40,525 bases of DNA from Desulfobulbaceae bacterium (GTDB lineage Bacteria > Desulfobacterota > Desulfobulbia > Desulfobulbales > Desulfobulbaceae), in the NCBI GenBank assembly GCA_023544645.1, contig JAMJFO010000028.1:1-40525 (forward strand). The letters run 5' to 3'. Shown here in pieces: positions 17,091 through 24,278 of the stretch. Under the pieces are notes generated by a model. That model was not told the DNA's origin, did not search any database, and was given only the letters and a program-made list of their open reading frames with translations. A program made the position numbers and the translations under genes. Numbering within the stretch: position 1 is the stretch's first letter; every line of letters begins with the position of its first letter.

Positions 17091-18167
17091 ATGCCAGCCG
17101 CCGCTCCGCCGACAGATCCGACATCGAAACATTATCTCCTCCCGCCGGACATCTGTCTCACCTTCACCGGTGACGACTACCCGGCCAGGCAGGCCATCGA
17201 GTTCATGTTCGACTATTGCCGGCCCCTCAACGGCCCGGAGAAACAGAACCGACAGCAGGTAATTGCCAGGATTTCCATCAACAATGAGTACATGTCTTCT
17301 CCCCTGCCGGACTGGATAGACAGACAGATAACCAACCGCCGGGAATATGATCATGTGCATGCCTTCTATGGCCCGGACGGAGAAATGGCGGCCCTGCTTT
17401 CAAACGGTGAGGGCTTTGTCTGCGGCCTGCTGAACAAAACCGCGGACCGGATCGACCTCACCCTGGGCAAGACAGGCGCCATGGAATCAATGATGATGTC
17501 GCCCAGCGCCATTTTCACCCCCCTTGTCCAGGAGGTCCTGCAACGCCGCAGCCATCTTGTTTTTCACAGTGCCGGGCTGCAGCTGCAGGATGGCACCGGG
17601 ATCATGATCCTGGCCGACTCCGGCGGCGGCAAGACAACAACCGCCCTGTCCCTCCTGCGGAAAAACGCTTCGATGCTGGCCGACGACCTGGTCATTTTCA
17701 CCCATGCGGGTTCCCTACCGGTCATCCATGGAATTCCCGAGCCGTTGAACCTTACCGCCGCGACCAGGGATTTTTTTCCCGAGCTCCGGGAAGCCGGATC
17801 CTTACCTGCCAGGGACGGGGTTACCGACAAGGTCGTCTTTGATCCCCGCAGCATATACGGCGACAACTGTTTCGGGGCCGGTTCGCAGCTGCACGTTATC
17901 TACTTTGTCGAGGTAAGCCATGGCCAACCGAGCCTTTCACCTGTTTCCCCGCACATTGCCCTGGGGAAAATGATCAAGGGCTGCACCTTTGCGTTCAATC
18001 AGAAGCTGACCCGTGCTTCCGGATCCAGCCTTTTCGACCTTGCCTCGACCATACCCTGCTTTACCCTGCGGACCGGATCAGACCCCGCTTACCTCGGCGA
18101 CTGGCTGCAGGAAAAGAGCATGGCCATCGCCTCCGCCACCATCCGGTCAACGCCTTCGAAAACATGA
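17091..18167 (+). CDS. HPr-kinase-like ATPase of RiPP cassette
   Basis: This 358-residue protein has an N-terminal half without clear motifs and a C-terminal P-loop domain like HPr kinase/phosphorylase: VFHSAGLQL, then ADSGGGKTT at 175-183 (Walker A), then MLADDLVIF with the Asp pair near 198-199, and VHGIPEP-like IHGIPEPLNL. HPrK-like proteins in lasso-peptide and other RiPP clusters phosphorylate the peptide or act as partners for other tailoring enzymes. True HPr kinase roles in carbon control are unlikely given the neighbours. It overlaps the next gene by four bases (ATGA). The ribosome site is weak, and no better start is obvious. Substrate is unknown. Confidence 0.82.
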   Translation: MPAAAPPTDPTSKHYLLPPDICLTFTGDDYPARQAIEFMFDYCRPLNGPEKQNRQQVIARISINNEYMSSPLPDWIDRQITNRREYDHVHAFYGPDGEMAALLSNGEGFVCGLLNKTADRIDLTLGKTGAMESMMMSPSAIFTPLVQEVLQRRSHLVFHSAGLQLQDGTGIMILADSGGGKTTTALSLLRKNASMLADDLVIFTHAGSLPVIHGIPEPLNLTAATRDFFPELREAGSLPARDGVTDKVVFDPRSIYGDNCFGAGSQLHVIYFVEVSHGQPSLSPVSPHIALGKMIKGCTFAFNQKLTRASGSSLFDLASTIPCFTLRTGSDPAYLGDWLQEKSMAIASATIRSTPSKT

Positions 18168-19567
18168 CGTCAATAACGCGCTTCCTTCCAGAACTTGTCA
18201 ACTGCCTTGCCGGCGCCGATGAAGGAGCCGCGCGGGGAGCAGTCCGCGAACTCATGGGAGCGATCCCGATGGCGGCCCTGCCGGAAAGATGGCCGGACAA
18301 TTCAGATTATCTGCCGCCTGTTCAATCAGTTGTTCCCCATTGGCTTATCGATACCGGCACCGGGTGGTACAGGACCAATGAATTTATCAACACCTGCGCC
18401 GACCTGGCCGAACAGCTGGAAGGAGCACAGCTCGATCTTTTCTTTACCAGGATGGCGGCTTTGCTGGGCGCCACCAGGCTCTTCACCGCAGCCCTGCGTG
18501 AACGGGGACAGGAGACGCTCGCCACCAGGTTCATCCTGCGGCTGACCCATACCCGGATGCGGCAGTTTCCCATGCAGATCTGTTTTTCCCCGACGCTGCG
18601 CTGCCAGCTGCAATGCCCATACTGCATCTCGGCAGGAACGGCCGAGGAAACAACTCCGGAGCCGGACCGATCCCGGGTGGATACCCTGCTTGACTGGCTG
18701 GCCCGCCAGGGCATCCACCGCATCGGCCTGTCTGGCGGCGAACCGACCCTGTCGCCCCTCTTTCACTACATCGCGGACGAAACTGAACTGAGAGGCATGT
18801 CACTCTACATGGCCTCCAACGCCATGTTTTCCCCATCGACCTGCAGCCTGATCATCGACAGAGGCGTCTCATCGATAACCCTGCACCTTACCGACCAGAC
18901 CATCGAAGACTCCGAAAAAAGAAAGGTCTTTATCCGCAATGCCCGGGCGCTGGTTGCCGCAGGCATCAACGCGGCCCTGCGCTGCAACCTTACCAGACTC
19001 GACCAGGACCCGGCCATCTATGCTGATTACGCCCATGAAACCGGGATCAGGGAGATGCGGGTCGCCGTCCCCACCCCCAACGCCCAGCACGGCAACGAAT
19101 ATATAGAACCGGAAACCCTGCGTGATTTTGCCCGACAGCTTGTGGCCCTGCATGGCCGGTGCGAGAGCTACGCCATGGTGCTGCATCTGGCCAAGCCCTT
19201 TCCCCTCTGCCTGCTGCCGGAACGGACCGCCCGCTATTTTCTCGGCAATGGCTCTGCCGCCATCAACTGCCCCATGCACCAGAACGACTATTCCAACAAC
19301 ATTGTCGTGCATCCGGATTTTTCATTCATCCCCTGCCTGGGACTCAGCATGAAACAGCGCCGGCCCATAGTCGAGCATGACAACCTCCGGCAGGCGTCCC
19401 GGACATTCAGTGATTTCATTATGCCGTTGATCAGAAAACCCCTGTTCCGGCATTGCCCCGAGTGCCCCCTGTGGAAAGGCTCCCGCTGCCTCGGAGCCTG
19501 TCTCAGCTACCGTCTGCCGTCCACAACCGGCAATGATGTTGCCAAACCGGATTCAACGGACCTGTGA
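18164..19567 (+). CDS. Radical SAM/SPASM peptide-modifying protein 1
   Basis: This 467-residue protein has about 135 residues of helical N-terminal sequence, then the radical SAM motif Cys147-x3-Cys151-x2-Cys154 (CQLQCPYC), LSGGEPTLSPL near 187-197, and a C-terminal Cys cluster (NCPMHQN, FIPCLGLS, HCPECPLWKGSRCLGACLSY) typical of SPASM domains that bind extra Fe-S clusters. SPASM enzymes act on ribosomal peptides, and together with the PqqD-like protein this is the most likely main modifying enzyme. The long N-terminal extension is not a known RRE as far as I can tell. It overlaps its neighbours on both sides, indicating translational coupling. Confidence 0.88.
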   Translation: MTSITRFLPELVNCLAGADEGAARGAVRELMGAIPMAALPERWPDNSDYLPPVQSVVPHWLIDTGTGWYRTNEFINTCADLAEQLEGAQLDLFFTRMAALLGATRLFTAALRERGQETLATRFILRLTHTRMRQFPMQICFSPTLRCQLQCPYCISAGTAEETTPEPDRSRVDTLLDWLARQGIHRIGLSGGEPTLSPLFHYIADETELRGMSLYMASNAMFSPSTCSLIIDRGVSSITLHLTDQTIEDSEKRKVFIRNARALVAAGINAALRCNLTRLDQDPAIYADYAHETGIREMRVAVPTPNAQHGNEYIEPETLRDFARQLVALHGRCESYAMVLHLAKPFPLCLLPERTARYFLGNGSAAINCPMHQNDYSNNIVVHPDFSFIPCLGLSMKQRRPIVEHDNLRQASRTFSDFIMPLIRKPLFRHCPECPLWKGSRCLGACLSYRLPSTTGNDVAKPDSTDL

Positions 19568-20646
19568 TGAGCGCCACAGCTTTACAGATGCGGAACATTT
19601 CGCACTTTCTGCGCAGCACGCTGTCCGCCTTCATCAAGGGGGAGGAACCGGATACCATTGTTGAAAAACCGGACTGGCGCATCCTGCAAGGCATCGTCAG
19701 GGGCCGCAATCTCGCCGCGCTTTTCGCTTTCTGCCATGCCCATACTCACCTGCCCCCGCCGTTGATCCGGGAGTGGCAGCAGATGAAAATGGCAACCTCG
19801 CTGCGGAACATGGCCAAACTCAAGATCACCACCGACCTCACCGCTCTTGCGGAAAAGGCCGGAATCAGGGCCGTGGCCATGCGCGGCATTGTTCTGGCCC
19901 ATTGTCTGTACCCGGATCCGGCCCTGAGGCCCATGCATGATATCGACCTCCTCATCCGTCCGGCCGATCGCGAAAAATTCCATGGCGCCATGGAAGCGGC
20001 CGGTCATATTCCCACTGATTATTTCCGCAGCCAGTATGTGTATAAAATCAACAATGTCACCGTGGAAGTCCACTGGCAGATGCTTTCCAACAAGCGGTAC
20101 CGGGAAAGGATAGACAGTGACATCCTGGTCGGATCGGCTGTGCGGATCGACACCGGCAGCAGCCGCTACTTTCGCCTTGATGACCAATGGGAGATCATCG
20201 GCCTGGTGGTGCACGCCTTCACCCATCACAACCTGAGCCAGCTCTTCTCCCTTATTGACATCGGCCTCTATATGCGCAATAAAGAGCTTGACTGGCAGGA
20301 GGTTGCCCGCTTGAGCAAGGAGATGGGCCTATCCAGAATGATGCACCTCACTTTTGCCTTCATCAACCACCTCTTTGACCTGGGTCTCGAGGAAAAAGTG
20401 CTGCACCATTTTTCACCGTCGACCAGACAAGCGGAAAAATATTTCCCGGCCTACCTGGATCAGACTCTGGCCAGGATAACGCCGGCATCCCATTTCTCCA
20501 TCAAATGCAGTCAATTCTATGTGGCGGAAACATACATCAACAAAGGCAGGGAGCTGCTCCGGCTGTTCTCTGCCAAGGAGCGCCGCTTTCTGCTGGAACT
20601 TGCTGCCGCCCACTTCTGCAAGACCAGGCAAAAGCTCAAAGCGTAG
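19567..20646 (+). CDS. Nucleotidyltransferase-fold protein of RiPP cassette
   Basis: This 359-residue protein resembles the uncharacterised nucleotidyltransferase family seen in lasso-peptide and polysaccharide loci. The core reads AMRGIVLAHCLYPDPALRPMHDIDLLIRPAD, with the metal-binding Asp125 and Asp127; the usual Lys-Gly before the helix is Arg-Gly here. A second region HWQMLSNKRYRERID and HAFTHHNLSQLFSLIDIGLY also fits. Such enzymes could transfer a nucleotide to the peptide or a partner. The ATG overlaps the upstream stop (TGATG). A GTG three bases earlier is an alternative. The activity is inferred from fold only. Confidence 0.78.
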   Translation: MSATALQMRNISHFLRSTLSAFIKGEEPDTIVEKPDWRILQGIVRGRNLAALFAFCHAHTHLPPPLIREWQQMKMATSLRNMAKLKITTDLTALAEKAGIRAVAMRGIVLAHCLYPDPALRPMHDIDLLIRPADREKFHGAMEAAGHIPTDYFRSQYVYKINNVTVEVHWQMLSNKRYRERIDSDILVGSAVRIDTGSSRYFRLDDQWEIIGLVVHAFTHHNLSQLFSLIDIGLYMRNKELDWQEVARLSKEMGLSRMMHLTFAFINHLFDLGLEEKVLHHFSPSTRQAEKYFPAYLDQTLARITPASHFSIKCSQFYVAETYINKGRELLRLFSAKERRFLLELAAAHFCKTRQKLKA

Positions 20647-20649
20647 ATC

Positions 20650-22836
20650 ATGCGGGGAAAGCTTAACACAATCATGGAAACGGCAAACTGGCAGCATCTT
20701 GAAATAAAAGACAGTGATCCGTCGCAGTGGCTGCTGGATAAGGCCAAGGAAAATGTCCTGCTCGTTGCTCTGAACATGCCCGGCTATTATTCCCTGCCGG
20801 TCCGCATTCTTTCGTTGCTGGCCGGCCAATCAGATGAGCTTGGCAGCCGGTTCAATGTCCGCTATATGGAAAATTCCATCCGGGAACCCACGGACCGGCT
20901 GCTGGCGGTTATAACCTCCATGCATCCCGGGATCATCGGTTTTTCGGTCAACATCTGGAACCGGCAGTTGGTCATTGAACTGGCAGCAGCCATAAAAAAG
21001 ATCCTGCCAGGGGTCACCCTCCTGGCCGGCGGGCAGGAGGTGACCAACTCGGTGACCAATCCCCTCCTGGCCCTGCCCGGTTTCGATTATATCATTGACG
21101 GTGAAGGCGAAATACCTTTTGGCCAGTTTCTCCGGCAGTGGGACAAAGACGCAAATACCCTTGCTGAACCGGCAAGGGTTTCCGGACTCCATTATTATAC
21201 GCCCGGGGCGCAACCCGCATTCACCGGCCCGGCGGAGATCGTCGCCGGCCTGGATGAAGTTCCCTCGGTTATTCTGGCCGGACTCATCGACCCCAGGCTC
21301 TGCGCCAAAAAGCTCGGGGTGATGATCGAGGGCGCGCGAGGATGCCCGTTTCGCTGCGGCTACTGCTTTGAAGGCGGCTACAACCGGAAGGTCCGGAGCG
21401 CGCCGATGGAAAGGGTCATCGCCGAAATGGAATACATGGTGGACAAGGGGGCCGGATACTTTCATCTGATGGACCCCATTCTGTGCAACAGCAACCCCCG
21501 GCGGCTGAAAGAGATATCGGAGTTCTTCACCGCCCTGCGCCAAAGCCGGAAAGGAGCGGTCATTCTGGTCGAGGCCTATGCCCAGCATATAACCGAGGAG
21601 ATCGCCGGCCATCTCAAGCAGGGATTCATCATCGACATCGGGCTGCAGACCATCAACGAGCAGACCAATGAGGCGATCACCCGCCCCTTTGACAGGGAGC
21701 GGTTCAGGGAAGGAATAACCTATCTCCATAAAACAGGCGCCTCCTTCAACATTTACCTGATATGCGGCCTGCCCCATGAGACCATGGAGTCGTTTTTTCG
21801 GGGCATCCTTTTTGCCCTGGAGCAGAATCCAACAAAAATCTTCTTCAATGAGCTGCAGCTGCTCAACGGAACTGCGCTCAGGAAAAAGGCCCTTGATTTC
21901 AACTACACCTTCAATCCCGTCCCCCAGTACGAGGTCCATGCAACTCCCTGGATGAACAAACGCTCCATGCAGATCACCCTGACCGCGGCACGGACGCTGG
22001 GCCGCTACTACAATCTCAACGGCCGCTCCATCTACGCCGCTGCCCCATGGTATGCTTCCCCGCACGGCGTCAGCCATGAAGAGATCGTCCTGGACCTTGC
22101 CTCTCCCTGCGCCCATGGTTGTCCCGGATGCGTGCAGGGTGACGTCCGGGCATCGCGTCCCGAAGAATGGCGAAAACTGGAGAAAGCAAAAGGAAAACTT
22201 GCCGGCAAGGATGTACGGATGCGGGTCGGCAATCAGGTGGATGACAAACCCCTTCTCCGGTTCAGCGGCAAGATGCCGCTGGCTTCGGTGCTGCGTACCG
22301 GTATCCATGCGCCGGCTGATTTTTTTGATAACCCCCGGAGGGTGGACAGCCTGTTCCAGAGCGGCGCCTGGCATTACACAACCTTCCTCACCGCGCCCCC
22401 GGCCCGCGACCCGCGGGCGGCGGCACGATTTGACAGGAAACTGGCTGCTCTCGAATCACTCAACCGGACCCTTCCCCTGCCCGGGGCAGCGGTACTTGAA
22501 CCCCACCTGGATATCAGGCTGCTCACCGGCAAAGCAGATCCCGACGGCTACCTTCTGGCCATTGAAAAAATCACCGCCCGCCGCCCGACCGTTATATCTG
22601 TCCCCCGGGAACTTGACCATGCCGGGAAAAAGTGGCAGGCAGCCCTGGCCCGTGGATTCGACATCTGCATCAGCAGGGGCCACTGGCTGCGCCTGCCGGC
22701 AAAACAGATGCGCCATGCCCTGGCAGAGGAATATTCCGACGAGGTCATCACCTGCCTCGGCAAAATGAACCTGATCAGCGCCGATGATAATCAGCCGGTC
22801 TGTTACGTTGCGGGCGAACGCCTGCAGGGAGCCTGA
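20650..22836 (+). CDS. B12-binding-type radical SAM protein with second CxxxCxxC region
   Basis: This 728-residue protein starts with a cobalamin-binding-like Rossmann region (LLVALNMPGYYSLPVRIL, IGFSVNIWN, VTLLAGGQEVT, IIDGEGE), though the DxHxxG motif for His-on cobalamin is missing. The radical SAM motif is Cys232-x3-Cys236-x2-Cys239 (CPFRCGYC), followed by LMDPILCN and DIGLQTINEQTNEA. The last 240 residues hold a second Cys cluster at 487-491-494 (CAHGCPGC) in ILDLASPCAHGCPG. B12-type radical SAM proteins often methylate unactivated carbon, and others do ring or thioether chemistry. It starts three bases after its neighbour's stop. Family is firm, chemistry unknown. Confidence 0.85.
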   Translation: MRGKLNTIMETANWQHLEIKDSDPSQWLLDKAKENVLLVALNMPGYYSLPVRILSLLAGQSDELGSRFNVRYMENSIREPTDRLLAVITSMHPGIIGFSVNIWNRQLVIELAAAIKKILPGVTLLAGGQEVTNSVTNPLLALPGFDYIIDGEGEIPFGQFLRQWDKDANTLAEPARVSGLHYYTPGAQPAFTGPAEIVAGLDEVPSVILAGLIDPRLCAKKLGVMIEGARGCPFRCGYCFEGGYNRKVRSAPMERVIAEMEYMVDKGAGYFHLMDPILCNSNPRRLKEISEFFTALRQSRKGAVILVEAYAQHITEEIAGHLKQGFIIDIGLQTINEQTNEAITRPFDRERFREGITYLHKTGASFNIYLICGLPHETMESFFRGILFALEQNPTKIFFNELQLLNGTALRKKALDFNYTFNPVPQYEVHATPWMNKRSMQITLTAARTLGRYYNLNGRSIYAAAPWYASPHGVSHEEIVLDLASPCAHGCPGCVQGDVRASRPEEWRKLEKAKGKLAGKDVRMRVGNQVDDKPLLRFSGKMPLASVLRTGIHAPADFFDNPRRVDSLFQSGAWHYTTFLTAPPARDPRAAARFDRKLAALESLNRTLPLPGAAVLEPHLDIRLLTGKADPDGYLLAIEKITARRPTVISVPRELDHAGKKWQAALARGFDICISRGHWLRLPAKQMRHALAEEYSDEVITCLGKMNLISADDNQPVCYVAGERLQGA

Positions 22837-22838
22837 AC

Positions 22839-23831
22839 GTGAACATCTTCATAACCAACCACTGCCCCCGCAAATGCTCTTTCTGCTTTGCCAGGAGTCG
22901 TATCGGTCTTTCCACCGAACAGGAGAGCGCCGATATCATGAGCCGGGAAAACATCCGCCGGGTCATGGATTTTCTTGAACGCTCCGAGGAATACCAGCTC
23001 CGGCTGCTGGGCGGCGAGCCGACCACCCACCCTGAATTCCTGGACATTGTCAAAGAGGCCATGGACCGGAACTTCCGCGTTCAGATCTTCACCAACGGCA
23101 TGCTCAAGCAGGAACTCACCGACGCCCTGAGCGAACTCCCCCGGGACAGGCTTTCCTTTCTCTGCAACGTCTCTCCCCAGGCCAAAGACACGGAGGAGCA
23201 GAGGGAGCAGGTCCGCTACACCCTGAAAAAATTCAACCAGCGGGTGCAGGTGGGCGTCACCCTCACCGGCCCGTCCATGGATTACCGGTATCTCATTGAC
23301 TATATCGAAAAATATAACCTGCTCCGCCGCATCAGGGTAGGCATTGCCCAGCCCATTGTCGGCCCCACGCGAAACTCCCACCTCGCCACCGCCAAGTACC
23401 GGGAAACAGGAAAATTCATCGTGGCCATGGCCCGGGAATGCGTCAAAAAGGACATCCTCCTGGGTTTTGACTGCGGACTGACCCTGTGCATGTTCACGGA
23501 AGAGGAGATCGGGGTCCTGACCAAGTCAGCGGACGGTTTCCGCGGACTCTGCGATCCGATCATCGATGTGGGGCCCGGCCTGGATATCTGGCACTGCTTC
23601 CCCCTGGCCGAGACGTTGAATTCCAGGCTTGATCATTTCAGAACCCGCCGGCAGATTCTCAACTACTACAAGAAAATCACCATGCCCTATAAACAGCTCG
23701 GCTGCATGGCGGAATGCGTCAGTTGCATCTACAAAAAACGGCAGCAGTGCACCGGCGGCTGTCTGGCCCATGCCATGAATTCCCTGAACAGATTTCCGCC
23801 CCGCATAGCTCCAGAACCCTGCGAGGCATAA
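22839..23831 (+). CDS. Radical SAM protein 3 with Cys-rich C-terminus
   Basis: This 330-residue protein starts at GTG with MNIFITNHCPRKCSFCFARS, putting Cys9, Cys13 and Cys16 in the radical SAM motif unusually close to the N-terminus. LLGGEPTTHPEF follows near residue 56. The C-terminal third has many cysteines (DCGLTLC, LCDPII, IWHCFPLAE, GCMAECVSCIYKKRQQCTGGC), like a SPASM or twitch domain. The GTG start is three bases after the upstream stop, and it is the last gene of the cassette. I do not recognise its subfamily. Together with the other two enzymes it suggests several radical steps on the same peptides. Confidence 0.86.
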   Translation: MNIFITNHCPRKCSFCFARSRIGLSTEQESADIMSRENIRRVMDFLERSEEYQLRLLGGEPTTHPEFLDIVKEAMDRNFRVQIFTNGMLKQELTDALSELPRDRLSFLCNVSPQAKDTEEQREQVRYTLKKFNQRVQVGVTLTGPSMDYRYLIDYIEKYNLLRRIRVGIAQPIVGPTRNSHLATAKYRETGKFIVAMARECVKKDILLGFDCGLTLCMFTEEEIGVLTKSADGFRGLCDPIIDVGPGLDIWHCFPLAETLNSRLDHFRTRRQILNYYKKITMPYKQLGCMAECVSCIYKKRQQCTGGCLAHAMNSLNRFPPRIAPEPCEA

Positions 23832-23913
23832 AGGCGGAGGTACAGCACCCCGTCACCTTTTCTCCTGACTGCCCCGGAACAGCTGCTGGTGTTTTCTCTG
23901 CGGTTATCGTTCC

Positions 23914-24063
23914 TTACCTGTCAAGAACTTGCCGGATAGTCTTGAGCAAGGTATCGATGATAACCGGTTTTTCAAGATACTCCGCAACCCCCATGTCCCT
24001 GGTCTTTTCCCTGTTGATAATCTCACTGTAGCCTGAACAGAGGATAATCTGAATATCAGGCTT
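23914..24063 (-). pseudogene. Remnant of a response-regulator receiver domain
   Basis: The minus strand reads KPDIQIILCSGYSE, then EKTRDMGVAEYLEKPVIIDTLLKTIRQVLDR and a stop codon. This is the last 50 or so residues of a receiver domain, of the type found at the end of hybrid sensor kinases (IILCTGYSE and the conserved Lys-Pro). The upstream half with the phosphorylated Asp is absent; the sequence further upstream in this frame is unrelated and AT-rich. It is therefore a decayed fragment left by deletion, sitting at the right edge of the RiPP cassette. Confidence 0.75.
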
Positions 24064-24278
24064 GATAATAGTGGCCGACACCTTCCTTCTTGTAATAATT
24101 AAGTATAAAATATAACATGATACTGAACTGATAAACAGCGGCAGATTACAGTGCAGGCAGGTTGTCCGTAAATGCTCACGGGGTGGAGCAATCACGCATT
24201 GCGCTTTAACCAACATTTATAGTGGTTGTCCAGTGGCTCGTTGCTATTCACAATCATCCGGGCGGTAGAGAAGGTAAC
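24064..24278. other. Non-coding stretch between remnant and zinc-ribbon gene
   Basis: Together with 23832-23913 this makes up the rest of a 447-base gap around the receiver remnant. I see no convincing gene, tRNA, insertion sequence end or terminator; the composition is AT-rich near 24085-24130, unlike the flanks. Confidence 0.4.

Noticed and set aside
20830-22374. 514-codon minus-strand frame opposite the B12-type radical SAM gene
   Set aside because: Opposite strand of a gene with firm motifs; no domain of its own.
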